NCBI GenBank assembly: GCA_036426205.1
Contig: CM071570.1
Span: 144,997,095 to 145,061,094, forward strand
DNA length: 64,000 nt
Reading direction: 5' to 3'
Origin: Ascaphus truei
Taxonomy: Eukaryota; Chordata; Amphibia; Anura; Ascaphidae
Under the pieces are notes generated by a model, which worked only from the letters and a program-made list of their open reading frames with translations, was not told the origin of the DNA and did not search any database. The position numbers and the translations under genes are program-made. Below are positions 19,433 to 31,662 of the stretch, piece after piece (positions within the stretch are counted from its first letter, which is position 1; each line of letters begins with the position of its first letter).

Positions 19433-22067
19433 AAATACACACACATATATATATATACATACACAATAGACGTCTAAAAAATGTCAATATAAAAAATATT
19501 TGAAGAGATATTCCCATAATCAACCACTAAACTATAGACATAACCAAAACGTAAATAAATGTTTAGAGGCAAAACTAAAACCAAAGTACTGAGGACAGTG
19601 ACCATATCTGGTCTGCAACTGAAAATTATTTACAATATGTTCAAATAAAAGTATGTATTTTAATTGAATTTATACATATAATTACAGCCGCAAGGCACAC
19701 AACTTTGAACAATCCATTATAGGTTTCTCTTATCATGTGAGGGGCAAGTTTACCCAACAAAACATGGTAGTGGTCATATACTATGGACTGTCACCCTGAA
19801 AACAATCCAATACACTTTACAGTACTACCTTTTTTCCACTTATTGATGCATATACTGTACTGCAATCGTCATATATGTGCATAACTGATGTAAATAACGC
19901 ATTTGTAACAGGGTCCATAGACACCCCGCTTTTGCACAGCTTCGGTACATGTAGGGAGGCAGTATTGCTGTTCAGGACGTGCTGACAGGCGCATACGCAA
20001 GCTGCCGTTTGCCAATTGGGCAATATGTCCTTACTTGCGATTGTACTTAAAGTGAGTGTCCTTAAACCGGGGTATGCCTGTATATAATATTTTATATGTT
20101 GAATTAAAAAGTACTTTTTATTTGTCACATTTGTGAGTGTATCAGGCTGACTTTTACATTATCTGAGAGAGTAAGACTAGCTATATATTTACAAAAAATC
20201 CTAATTAAGTTTCCACATTCTGCAAATACTCTTAAACTGTTAATCAACATGTCTCTGGAATCCACTTGTTTGCAAAACAAGGTGTGAAAGTGGGTTTTGA
20301 CCTGTTTGTCAATATTACACCTCTTAGAAAAACACACACACAAAAAAAAAGTACCAAGGCATTTTAATACATCTTCTTACAGCTGAGTGTGAAGAGGCCA
20401 TGCAAACAAGATCAGTGTAGTCACAGCTGAAAACACTTAATTTGATTTAGTTTTTGACAATTACCACATTGTTCCAAGAAGCTTTCAGTTAGTTTTCTTC
20501 TTATGACTACAGCTTGCTTAAGTAAACATGGTTTCAAAACATATGATGGTCATTTTACATGGTGTAGAATTGTAAGAATGCTTTTCAGTGGCAATAGTTT
20601 GTCTTTGGAATTCCTTACATACACAACATTGAAAAGTGTTAGTTTTAAATCTGTCATATTTAACATAATAACATCGTTCTGTGCTAATGAAAAAGAATGT
20701 ATGGATAGAATGTTCCACATGGCAATGATACAAATGAATGACATGTATTTGGGGATATAATGTGAGTATGTAAGCATATCTATTTCTGTATGTTTTCACA
20801 CAAAAATTGCATTGGTTTATCACCACATACCTGCATAAATATTTTTTAAAGTTATGATTTTTTAACATTTAACATATGAAGTTTGCTATCAATGCAGTTA
20901 AAAATATTTTTTATTTATTTTTTATGCTTATGCCTGGTACAAGCTTAATGTCTCATAATACTGTACAAACCATTTTGTGATTTACCATGTGTGTATTACA
21001 GTAGGCATTCTTTCAGGTCTGTTACGACTATTAAGGGAAAACAACAGTTGTCAAACAACATATTCATTAATTAAAATGTGTATGTTATTGTTTACTGTTT
21101 GAATATTGTGCATTACATATTGCGTCACATGTCAATGAAACTACAGATGTAGCAGACGTTCCCATTATCGCAATGTGTGGATCCTTTCAGCACCTGAGGG
21201 GTCACGGCACCAGAGTGCCACAGCCCCTCCACACTCGCGATCTGCTGATCTCTACGTCACTGATGATGGAACGGAAGTGGAGTCTTTCCTCTTCCCCTGC
21301 ACAAATGAGGGTTAATGCTCCCGCAATATTTCGCACAAGAAATAACGCAGTTCCATTTAAAACAATGGCAATGCGGGCATTCTCTTTAACTGACACATTA
21401 TTTGATGCGTTGATTCATGCGTTAGCCGACGTTAACAGGGGTTTCATCGCTTGCTACAGCTGTATGATTGAAATGTGACAATTTTCCTTTTTTAGTAGAC
21501 ACCAGAAAATGTACATTAGCAATTAGTAAAAGTTGAGATACCTCAACAAGTCATCCAGATAAATAAAAATAAACTTTACATGAAAAGAATGACTTACAGA
21601 AGGAAGCACATTTTTTAATAAATCAAGAGTACAGTACCAATAAATACAGCTAATGGTAATTTAAAAAAAACCACTATTTAAAAGTGATAGCTTTAACAGT
21701 TGTTTAAATTCCTTCTTCATATATTCATACACCTCTAGTATTTAGAGATAAGTGAATTTATTTACCATTCTGTTTAAGAAAACTTAGCTGGTCCACCTAA
21801 GTATTTTACTAGCTAGTTTCCATAACGTAGATTCCAAATATATTATTTGGTTCAGCTTTTGAAAATTCTGTTTTCAAAATTACCATTTGTAGTGTTACAC
21901 TACTGAATAGCACACAATGCATCAATAAGGCCTATGTGGTATGTGAAGCAGGTGAGATGTGGTCAAACACCTCCGCAGGTAGTTACACGGGATGCAAGTG
22001 GATAACACAATGAAGAAAACACATAATATTTATAAAGAAATATAGAAAGTATAGACCATAAGTTTTA
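19433..22067. other. No gene seen; AT-rich DNA with a short AC/AT microsatellite
   Basis: Starts with a short ACACACATATATAT tract. The longer open frames (19817-20128, 20518-20868, 21173-21478) show no domain and are probably chance. Around 21190-21232 lies a 40-bp stretch (ACGGCACCAGAGTGCCACAG) that recurs inverted at about 37868-37912. Confidence 0.5.
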
Positions 22068-22464
22068 CACTGGCGACACACTTTATTCGAGCTCGGCTAG
22101 TCCCACGAATTCGGGTATACCCGGGTGTATTGAGGTTTGTGACTGTTTTCTGCCCGAGTGCATTGGGTTATTTTCCAGGCAGGGATTGAAGCATTTTATT
22201 CCCGCTGGCTGCAATACTGCACAGTATATATATATATACTGGATTACAATTCATGAATTTATGCCATCTGGTAGACACGCGAAGCATTGCAGCCTATTAA
22301 ATCCTAATCATTATCATTTAACAGATCAGCCGCCCATCAGCCAGGCATGAACCCAGGCTGGGAAGGCAAACGCAACGGGGCTTGTCAGAGGTGAGGAGCG
22401 GCACATTCCAGGTATCTGCCAGGTACATACTGGGTATTTGCTCGAATAAAGTGTGTCGGTGCAG
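22068..22464. mobile_element. TA-target MITE, copy 3 (397 bp)
   Basis: Same ends and interior as copies 1 and 2, flanked by TA at 22066-22067 and 22465-22466. Contains the CAGTATATATATATATACTG palindrome and the ATTACAATTCATGAATTTAT segment shared with 9948-10165. Confidence 0.9.
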
Positions 22465-22689
22465 TACAGTGACTGTTAAAAAAAATCTGCCAATGGATGC
22501 TGTGTGTAGCACGCATATGTAATACTCTTTGCTGGCACAGATCTTAAACCAAGACTATCGGTTTGCAAAATAATCGAAGCATCAGCATATTCATTTGATG
22601 CATTGCATGAGATTTCATCAGTAAACTGTATGTTAGGAATAATTGTCACGTGTGTACGTAGGTGAGATGACAATATGGTAATGATTTAT

Positions 22690-23300
22690 TGACTTCGAAA
22701 CTTTGGCTTTTCTAACCTATTATATGTAGCCTCCCATTCCCTATGCCTAAGGGAACTACGCGGCAACTACGCGTGGTGCTATACCTGTTGCTCACAGGAG
22801 GCCTAAGCCTCCCGGCTGGGACACTGGGGTGAGCTCTTTCTCCTTGTGTGCGGCGCCTCCACCCATGAAGGATCCCAGCGTTGGCGGGATAACCCTTCAC
22901 AGGAACCAATACACAGTAAAGAATAATACACCACACAAAGTATATAACCAAGCTTTACTGTACACACATACTAACACATATAACATATAACACCTGTACT
23001 CACAGTATGACCCCAGTGACCAAGCACTTAGTGTTCCCCCAAAGTACTGAGGGTAGTGTGGCACCAATACCCCTGGTGTCCTGTCCCAGCAAGTCCCACC
23101 CAAATGTGAGGTAGCGCTTCTCCCTGTGGATGTAGGTGCATGTTGGGTACCTGTGTGGGTACTCCAATACCCAGGTGCCACTTGTCGCGATGGGTTGGAG
23201 TGGGTCCCACGTAGTGGGGCCTCCAACACAAATCCCCGCCCTCCTAATGGATATAGTAGAAAGCAGGAGCTCAGCCGAAATCCAGGGAAAAACAAATGTT
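22690..23300 (-). mobile_element. LTR-like fragment
   Basis: Minus-strand sequence with TTGGAGGCCCCACTACGTGG and CTCCAACCCATCGCGACAAG, shared with 14365-14440, and a GGTGCCACACTACCCTCAG region. Class and boundaries are not determined; no coding sequence is recognised. Confidence 0.35.
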
Positions 23301-24189
23301 CCAGGGCAACTCCAGGTTCAATAAAAAATAAAATTATTGCAGAATCAGCTCACAATGGTAGTGTAGAAACGCACCTACGCATTTCTTCCAGCGGGACTTT
23401 ATCTAGGTGTGAGCACACAATACAAATGCAAGCATTTTAAAGACATAAATTTGAGCCACTAACCAATGCGAATTTCGTCATCATCACGCGGCCCGAAACC
23501 GGGTCGCACTGACGTAGTGCTCATCCCATTGGTCAATAGTATCAACTGACATAATGTTGAGAACAAAGCAAGCTTTAATCAGTCAGTAAACGGACAAAGA
23601 ACATAGAAATAACATAGTATATTATACAGAATCATTTGTAAAGCAAATACGCATTACCGAAACAACTTGTGGTATAGTGTAACCCTAACTTACACCCAAA
23701 CATAGGGTAACTAAATTAATAATACAAAGACTTGAATCAAAAACCAAGACCATCAATCTAACAAAGTATAGATAATCATTTAATGTTAAAATGCATGAAA
23801 TACCCAAAGAATATATAACACAGTTGCAAAAATTGCAAAAAATGAAGGTTGAAGTGTGAACAGTAATCACATACAGTATGGAATATGAATACAGCAACTA
23901 TAATAAAGAGGTAAATCTCAAACCTAAATAAATAAATCAAAAAGAATCTATCCTAATACATTATTGTCATAAGCTAAGCATGTGATCACTGCAGACAAAT
24001 CAACAAAGAACCTTCTTGAAATGATGAGGCCTTGAATAAACCCACCAATAACCTAGGCAATATACATGTAGTAACGATACAAAAATATGCCTAAAGGGTT
24101 TTGTAGTATCAAAACAATTTAAAAATTGCGTTAAAGATAATGTATGTATAAACATCATCACTACATATTGCCCAATATAACAGAAGAAT
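23301..24189 (-). mobile_element. 3' tail region of a Penelope-like element
   Basis: Follows the decayed GIY-YIG segment on the minus strand. Near 23361-23412 the minus strand reads CTAGATAAAGTCCCGCTGG, then AAGAAATGCGTAGG, the conserved tail pattern of these elements. The stretch 23560-24180 is AT-rich and non-coding. Confidence 0.5.
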
Positions 24190-24880
24190 AGAGAAAATGG
24201 GTGAGATCCCAGTCTATGTTCATCCCATAAGGCATTCTGGTCCTCAACGTGAAGATCCAGAAGGCCTCATGTTTGTCCAACATTCTAGTCCTATTATCCC
24301 CCTCCCCCACCCACAGGGTAAAGGTAAAACAGATTCAATGCCCTGGAACCTAAAGTTCTCTATACCACCTCTAAGGCAACCAGAGAAGTGTTTGGGGACC
24401 GGATGATTAAGAGCCCCCTTTGATATGAGTCTATGGTGCTCAATCCTCCTGATTTTGAGACGCCAAGTGGTCGACTCACATATTGACGTCCAAATCCACA
24501 AGTAATTGAGTAAATAATGAAAGAAGAATTACAGTTAATAAATGGGCTAATTTTATGGACTGCTCTCATTACTGTAGAACTAAATGTGTTGGAAGAATTC
24601 ATTCTCATGCAGATTTTACAATTATTACACTTATATGACCCCTTAGGGAGATTGGATTTAGTATCAGCCTCTGATCTAAAAAGACTAGGGGACAAAGAGT
24701 TGGCCACTGTTCTAGCTCTAAGGACTAAAAAGACAACATTGGGACCTGAGGAAACAATAGGCTTGAGAATTGGGTCCAGAGAGAGTACTGGCCAGTGCTT
24801 TCTTAGAATGAACTTAATTTGCTCAGTGTGAGCACTATATGAAGTGATAAACAAAGGTGATTCATTAAGCATTCATTTTT
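24190..24880 (-). pseudogene. Penelope-like element, decayed reverse transcriptase end plus GIY-YIG
   Basis: Minus-strand fragments in more than one frame. From 24872: HWPVLSLDPILKPIVSSGP and VVFLRARTVANSL-type residues typical of the RT-to-linker region, a Cys cluster (YKCNNCKICMRM), then INCNSSFIIYSITCGFGRQY, the GIY-YIG-like strand. Further on, a shifted frame reads EAFWIFTLRTRMPYG (about 24215-24265), the conserved C-terminal block. Frameshifts and stops show that this copy is dead. It retains more of the RT side than the copy at 2970-3421. Confidence 0.75.
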
Positions 24881-24889
24881 TTTACCTGG

Positions 24890-25590
24890 TTTCTGTTGCG
24901 TGGATTGGTTCGTGAGCATGCGGTGTCCCCGGGATTCGGAGGGCGAAGTCATCTAAAGGTAAGGAAATAAATTAAATTTATATTATTTTACTTTTACAGG
25001 TCTCTGATTTTTTTTTTTATGTGATTGAATTATTTTTGATACACATTCATTGCCCCTGTATTTATGTATGTCTTTATGGATATGCATACATACATACAGG
25101 GACAATCAATGGTTGTTTTTGCAAATGTTTGTTTTTACAGTATGTATTTTGAATGTATTTTGCTTGTTTGTTTAGAAATGTTGGTGTAATTTAATTTTTA
25201 TTTAGTAAGATGTATTTTGTAGTGGTGTTTTCAATAGTTTATTTCAGGGGGGGCTTGCTTTGTAATAGTGGCTTCTTTTTGTTAGTTATATTTTGGCTGA
25301 TGGTGGTTACTTTGAGCTTACATTTTTTAATAATGGTTTGGCTTTGTTGTTTTAATTGTAAATTGTGTAATATTTATTTAGCTAAGTGCTGAATTTGAGA
25401 TGTGCTGTGTTTTATTTTGAGATGTGTTGTGTTTGATTTTTATATGTGCTGTATTGGATTTTGCTATCTGCTGTGTTTTATTTAGCTACAGTATGTTATG
25501 TTTTTATTTGGGCCCGTTTTTGGATTACTTACCTATTTCTTTGTATATTGGTTAATCATGCCCCATATTAAATGGGGATGATGTACCCAC
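24890..25590. other. T-rich stretch, no gene
   Basis: Long T-rich plus strand with small ATACATACATAC repeats. A GC-rich island at about 24900-24955 is followed by a donor-like AAAGGTAAGG and an acceptor-like TTTACAGGTCTC near 25000, as in the family C modules, but no protein is recognised. Confidence 0.4.
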
Positions 25591-25599
25591 TGTACAAAT

Positions 25600-26790
25600 G
25601 AATATGTGAAGGGTGGGGGTAGTTGCCTGGGGTGGGTGGTTAGGTCTCCCAGGTGGGTATCGGGTGAGGGTGGGTTAACCCCTTAATTACTTTCTTGATT
25701 ATTAACCGCTAGAGGGATTAAGGGGCTAGGGGACATTAGAATGTATTTGCTATGTATTTTTCTGGCAACGGAGGACAGGGACCTTGCAGTATCCTGACAA
25801 GGATGCCCATCACATTACAGGGGTAAGTAGAATGGTTTTATTGACTTTATTTATGCTGGCTAATGTGTTTAATAATGGGCAAATAATCAATTATCCATAT
25901 CTGGATAATAGTTATTTTGCCCATTACTGTATTGCATGTGTTTTGGTGGTGGTGGGGGGGAGGGGGGAGTATTGATTTAAATGTAGGCCATGTTTTATTT
26001 TTTACATACAGGATTGGTACTGCAGGACAGCGGGGACCCATGGAGACCACCTGAGGACCCCTGGACATCCACGGGTACCAGCTGCGGACCCACGGGGACA
26101 CCTGCGGGGAAGAACTCATAGGGACAACTTGAGGGCCCCAGACCCCCGTGTGAACCACCCGAGGGCCCCCTGACACCTCTGGGGACAACCTGTGGACCCC
26201 ATTGGGGCCACGGGGACCATCTGGAGGCACACGGTACTTAGTGGGGACTACCCGGAGGCCCCAGACACCTGTGGGTACCCCCCGGGGTGCACTGTGGGAC
26301 CTGCGGACACCTGTCGGGCCCACCGGGGACACCCGTCGACCATTTTAAATGGACAAATGCATTATTATCCATATGTGGTTAATAGTAATTTTGCCCATTA
26401 TTGTACTGTATGTGTTAGGGGACAGGGGGAGGGGTTGTATTAGATATTGTATGGTTTATTGGGGGCCTTGGAGGTGAGTAGTGGGGCTGTTATGTGTATT
26501 GTTTTTAATGTGTTTAGCGGGGGTGGGTAAAGGGGGTATTAGCCACAAGGATGGGTTTTTAGGCATTGTGGGTGGGTAGCTGGAGGGGTTAATCCCTTCA
26601 TTACCTTAGCTGAATTAACCGCTAAGGTAATGAAGGTGTTAAGTCCACCCACAATCCCCCCGCAAGGCCTAAACACCCACCATGGTCCGAAAACCACCTT
26701 CACCCACCCCCGCTACCCACAATAAGCATGACACGGGTGTTTAACCCCTTCATTGCCTTAACGGTTAGCCGCTAAGGTAATGAAGTTGCC
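25600..26790 (+). repeat. Modular repeat family C, copy 2
   Basis: Plus-strand module bounded by hairpins (about 25676-25730, 26588-26642 and 26741-26786). It contains GGCAACGGAGGACAGGG, a donor-like GGTAAGTAG (GT at 25823), an intron-like segment with GCCCATTACTGTATTG, an acceptor-like TTTTTTACATACAG ending at 26011, and then a GC-rich block of GGGGACCACCTG/GGGACACCTG repeats to about 26340. No protein is recognised. Confidence 0.65.
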
Positions 26791-26799
26791 TGTAAATGC

Positions 26800-27240
26800 A
26801 TTTTTCCTGCATCGGATGCATGCCGGGGATTTCCGGGGGTGATATTAATGGTATCAGCTCCAGACACCCTGGCATCAATCCGAGGCAGGAAAAAGGCCTG
26901 TTTTTTTTCTAAGTCCCGTCTCGGCACTTCTCACCGCTCACCCTCTCCAACTTGCCAACTTTTTTTGCCGAGGCCATTTGGAGAGAAATTCTCCATTCTA
27001 GAGCGGCGATCAGCTGCGAGAAGCTGATCGGGGCTACTAGAATACAGCGAGTTGGAGAAGCTGGCGATGTGCGGCGATAAGGGGCCTATTGCCAAGCGGT
27101 CGGCTGATTTTTTTTTTCGACAACAAAAACCCGGCGATTTTTGCTCTTATTGCCAGCATCTTGGGGCTTACTGAATAGCAGTAGGCTTTTTTGGTGAGAA
27201 GCTGTGATAAGGGGCTTATCACTGCTTACAACATAGGCCC
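26800..27240. repeat. Repeat with CGATAAGGGGC / GCTTACTG motifs
   Basis: Contains GGCGATAAGGGGCCTATTGCC and a TTACTGAATAGCAGTAGGC stretch. Related sequence appears at 52600-52880, 58040-58310, 58790-58960 and 61560-61740, usually near family C or foldback MITEs. It is non-coding; the class is not identified. Confidence 0.45.
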
Positions 27241-27399
27241 CATAGATGGAACAGCATTATATGCACAAAACACGCTACACTGTATCAACGTCCTCCCAGC
27301 CTCCAGGCTCTACGAGAGAGTGAAGCAGCCAATCTAACTGCAATATATACCTCTTCCTCAATTAAAAGAGCACATTAGTGAAAACCAGAACCACTATAA

Positions 27400-28030
27400 A
27401 CTCTGGCCTGGAGTTTCCATCCCACAGGCTCAGCAAGTGTGAAACTGTGGAATGGATAATTTTTTCCCTTTTTGTCCACTTCCTGCCTTAAATCGGACAC
27501 TCACCTGCCTAATTTTCTGAGACTATGGAAGTGCTCCCCAGCTAATGAAGAGGCTAGCATTTAGACCCGCTGGATGGTGTTGCAGAGTCTGCAGGGACTG
27601 ACTGGGTCTTAATCCCAGGAAGAAGGAAGGACGCGAGAATGCGCTGAAGCAGGGGTGTCCTATCCAGATCATTGCAACTACAGAAATGAGTGATTCTCTA
27701 AACTCTCGCAGGGTCCAGAGGGAATTACCTGGAGCCCCAACAGTAACAGACCAAGAGCTAAGTAATATATTCATGTACCTAAGACTGTTCATATGGGGTG
27801 CATATGATAGGGCATGTTTTAAGATGGGAACCAGTTTAGTTGGCTAGCGCCGTTAGAAAAGGCTTGAGAATGTTTAGTTAGTTTTCACTAAAGGGAATAG
27901 GTTTAATTTTTAAGATGTGTTTTGACTTAAAGGGATGATGGGACTGTTGGTGTATAATTTAACCCTGTAAATAAACCCTGTGTAGAAAAATATAATGTTT
28001 CCAGCTTTAATCTGGCACAAAAATATCTGC
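27400..28030 (+). mobile_element. 5' LTR of a Gmr1-like Gypsy element (approximate limits)
   Basis: Ends with AATAAACCCTGTG and an ATCTGCA terminus near 28030, followed by a TGGGATGTGGGCATCC primer-binding-like site and the leader shared with the coiled-coil element (AAACTGTGGGTTTGAA). It shares AAGTGCTCCCCAGCTAATG with the LTR at 18845-19432 and ACCAG-TTAG-T-...GTTAGAAA-GGC-TG with the solo LTR at 41182-41811. The 5' limit is a guess. Confidence 0.5.
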
Positions 28031-28292
28031 AATGGGATGTGGGCATCCTAATTGGTGGAGAATGCAGGCAGTCCAAAAGGCAATGAGCAGCGGAAACTGT
28101 GGGTTTGAAAATAAATGCGGAACTTAAATTGGCTGCCCAACTGAAATGAAATGAGAGATCCTGCAAGTGTAGTCTGTCCCACTGTATATGACCAGTTCTG
28201 CTTACAGGATACACAGGGAACGGTGGGAAGAATTGAGGAAATAACACCTCCATAGGTCAAACTGAAGAATATACCTTAAAATAAAAGAAAGT

Positions 28293-29885
28293 TTGACATC
28301 AGCACAGCGTGCCCAAGCAAAGAATACAACTATTCTACAGTGCAGCCAAACCGAATGTGCTGCTAATTTAATGCAAGGGTTAAAACAATTGTCAAAATCC
28401 AATGATGAGAGTTCAAAAATACAAACAGAGAGTACTACATCATTGGTACAGCAGCTAATAAAGTCACAAACTGAAACTACTGCGTTGTTAGTACAGCAGA
28501 TGGCGTTATCCCTACATCAAACGCTAAAAGAAGAGCAACACGAGGCGCACCTTCGCCTACACCAGGAGCTCCTAGTGTTGGGAGAGAGAATTACCTCCCA
28601 GACTAGTGGAGCCCCACAGGTCACTCGCCAGGTAAAAACCGCACCTCAGTCAGAAAATGGCAATGAGGCGTACCTATCAATTTTCGAGCGCACAGAAGTA
28701 CGCGAAGCGTTGCCAGCTGATCAGTGGGCTGGAATAATTGCTCCCTTCCTAGTGGGTTACTCACAAAAAGTATATTACAGTATGGCTTGGAGCCAGAGCA
28801 AGCTAAAAACTATGACACCCTGAAGGCTGAGATTATGGCACGGTTAGGGGTCACCCGTGGGGTTTGGGCCCAATGGTTCCACTCTTGGCGTTACGATACA
28901 GAGAATACTCCCGCTCTCAACTCTATGACCTTATACACTCTGCAAGGAAGTGGCTCTAGCCTGAAGTATGTACCACCGCCGCTGTCATCGAAAGAGTCGT
29001 CATAGACCGGTTCCTGAGGGGTCTTCCCCGCACTATCCAGAAGTGGGTGAGCCAGAGTGACCCCAAACATGTCGAGCAGTTGGTCGCCTTTGTTGAACGT
29101 CACTTGACTGCCGAGCAGATGTCCAGGAGTTCAAGTCCAAATTAGTTTTCCGGTCCCCGCTCCCTGCGCATCAGGAGGTCCGGTAAGACTGTTCCCCGGA
29201 ATAACAGTTCCTAAGGACTCATAGATTCGTATAAAGGAATAGGAAATCCCACAGCCCCTAGGAGGGACTCCGATCCCATTATTCCCAGTAGTCTGGAGAC
29301 AAAACAAAGACCCAGTTTGGAAAGTACACAGAGTACTACAAATGTCATGAACATGGATATGTGGCCGCAGTTTGCCCTCGGAACTCTGGCCAAATGGAAT
29401 GTAACCTTTCTGTGTGGCATTTGCCGGGCTGGGTTTCTCTGGGTAAACAGACTGTTATAGAGAAGGGAAAGTTAGAGGAAAATCAGATGTGTGAAGGCAA
29501 GCTAGATTGGATACCTGTGGGAACAATGTGTTTTTTGTGTGGTCTGCCTGGCCACATGAAGCAGTGTCCGTTAAGGAAGGAGGGTCCCTGGGTTACCCCA
29601 AAAAGGAACCATACAGACGTGTTTACGATATCAAGAAGCTGGTCACGTTAAACACTATCCTTGCAGTTCAGAAGAAGACAATGCCAATGATGATCATGAG
29701 GACTCATATGTGGCCCGGCGAAAAGGACAGCCTCCATTTGCAACTATATGGATGGGTGAGAGGGGCTATACCTCAGGCACCTTATCAGGATTTTACATGC
29801 TGCATGGACGTGAAGTAAAAGGTGACACTGTGTGCTCATTTGTGTGTCATTTCCCAGAGTCCCTTGCTGCAGTGGAAGCACTGGA
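28293..29885 (+). pseudogene. Gypsy/Gmr1-like gag with SCAN-like domain and CCHC knuckles, decayed
   Basis: Structural protein remnant of an LTR retrotransposon. The first frame (28293-28823) has a Gln/Thr-rich helical N-terminus and then the start of the capsid region. The capsid C-terminal part continues in a second frame (ARLGVTRGVWAQWFHSWRYD, 28830-28900) and a third (RFLRGLPRTIQKWVSQSDP, about 29008-29065), which resembles the SCAN domain; the SCAN domain of vertebrate zinc-finger proteins is thought to derive from Gmr1-like Gypsy gag. Downstream is one intact knuckle CFLCGLPGHMKQC (about 29530-29570) flanked by two degenerate ones. At least two frameshifts and an in-frame TAG (about 28961) inactivate it. 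At about 29820 it is cut by family D repeat sequence, so protease and pol are absent. Confidence 0.7.
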
Positions 29886-30260
29886 TGCTAAAAGATAATG
29901 GTGAAAAGCAGGGTTGCAGACCTGTATGACACGTGAATGTGCTGACAAGTGATATTTTTATTTGCTGAATGCTATACAGTGGAGGGTTTTCTCACTTTGT
30001 ATTACTCATCATAACTTATTTAATGTGTGGTTGAAACCTATCCCTGCTTCAAATTAGAAAGCTATTATAGCCATTCTAACAGTGATGAGACTCAAAGGTC
30101 AGAATAGCTGTCTGTGAGTAGGGTTTACTGGCTATGCTGAAAAACTCTAATACAGAAAGCATATGCTTATAGGGGTCCATGTAAAAATAGATATGAAGAA
30201 AAAGGTGTCCCTGTGTGCTCATTTACATGCCATTTCCCCAAATCCTTGTAAGCCTTGTAA
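29820..30260. repeat. Repeat family D fragments
   Basis: Two partial copies (about 29820-30010 and 30170-30300) of the sequence with TGTGTGCTCATTTG, GTCATTTCCCAGAGTCCC and GCAGACCTGTATGAC. The intact version forms the arms of the palindrome at 53485-54625. Confidence 0.65.
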
Positions 30261-30404
30261 GCTAGATGATCATAGTGAAAAGCAAGGTAGCAGACCTGTC
30301 TAAGGGCTGTTATATAGAGCATGCGGCCGTGCGGCCGTGCGTGCCTATGCGAATGCGCATGCACGTGCCGCATGCTTTTCGTGACTATACTGTGTTGAGT
30401 GTAT

Positions 30405-30505
30405 GCAGTGTTGAGTGTGTTTGTGTGTGTTTGTGTGTGTTTATGTGTATATGTATGTGTGTGTATGTGTATGTATATGGGTGTGCGTGTGTGTTTATGT
30501 GTACT
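30405..30505. repeat. (GT)n-rich microsatellite
   Basis: Imperfect GTGTGTTTGTGTGTGT and GTATGTGTGTGTATGTGT tract. With the (CA)n tract at 30566-30660 it could pair as a hairpin. Confidence 0.9.
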
Positions 30506-30565
30506 TTATTATTTATTAAAAAAAAAAACATTAATAAAATTTTTATTTTTACCAGACTTTTGTAG

Positions 30566-30573
30566 ACACACAA

Positions 30574-30650
<77 letters not shown>

Positions 30651-30662
30651 TATACATACATA
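30566..30662. repeat. (CA)n microsatellite
   Basis: Nearly pure CACACA tract with few interruptions, ending CATACATACA. Confidence 0.95.
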
Positions 30663-31662
30663 CAGTGGCGGCCGAGCTGAGTCTTCAGCGGCCGCCACCG
30701 CAATCCGGGTCCAGACGTGGCTGGGTGCGTGCGCGCATGGCGCGTGTACCCAGGGTTCACCCGAAGGTGGTGGCGGGTTAAGGGGGGATGTGGGAGCAGA
30801 GGGGGACCCCGGGGGACCCAGAGAAGAGGGGCAGAGCGGAGCCAGAGGTCGCGAGGGGAAGGATACGGGGAAAATGCGGCTGGCGCTCGGCCAAGTTCGG
30901 CACCAAGCCGCGGGACAAGACGGTAAGCATTAGAGTGAAGCTGGCCACAGCAGTACACATACATACATATACACACATCATATACATTCATTCAGAGCCA
31001 GTAGAGGCACGAAAAGATGAATTTCTTCATCTTCGCCGCTGTCGGTCGGCTCCCCTCTCCCTGCCGTGCGCGCGCGCGCCCTTGTATAGAAAGGCTGACT
31101 AACGTCAGCCAACTACAATTTCGCGCGCGCGCACGGCATAGCACGCACCCGGCACTATAGAACGTGCCTAAACATGTGAATGTGCTCACAAGTGATATCT
31201 GTATTGACTGCATGCTGCATACAAACTAATATTTGTGAGTGCTGCCCCTTTTGGCTAATTTGATGGCTTTCCATGACTTCTCTCTGTGCCATTGATGTAG
31301 CAAGCACTACATTGCCCTGCATTGCTCTCCCACAAGGCAGTACAGGATTGCAAACTACAGTCTGAAAGTTTTTGCTAACTTTTAGGGTAAGACAACTGAT
31401 CAAAGAAGCCTCATCAAACACTGATACCTTCTTATTGATAAGGTGTTTAGGTTAAATCAGTGCTATACTTTGAATCAGTCATTATTTTGTGTGGGAATAT
31501 TAGGGTCTCCCTGAAACAGATGGTGTTTGCATTCCTTTATATTATCTACATTTATTAATAATAATTATTGGACCCGTGGATTGGGAATGGCCCATTCTTC
31601 ATTTCTAAACAATATATTAGAAGGAAGAATTACTTATCTTAAGGCATCTATTAATACTACTG

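Larger units (their letters stand above)
30303..31170. mobile_element. MITE-like element with CTATAG ends, containing microsatellites
   Basis: Left end AGGGCTGTTATATAGAGCATG; right end, reverse complemented, AGGCACGTTCTATAGTGCCG, so imperfect terminal inverted repeats. The interior holds (GT)n and (CA)n tracts, a GC-rich block (30660-30930) and GCGCGCGC runs. The open frames in it are microsatellite translations. Confidence 0.5.

Noticed and set aside
25210..25392. Hydrophobic 60-codon frame, possible membrane peptide
   Set aside because: Composition is due to T-rich DNA; no start context or neighbours support a gene.
30385..30991. Open frames with Cys/Val or His/Thr runs
   Set aside because: They translate the GT and CA microsatellites.
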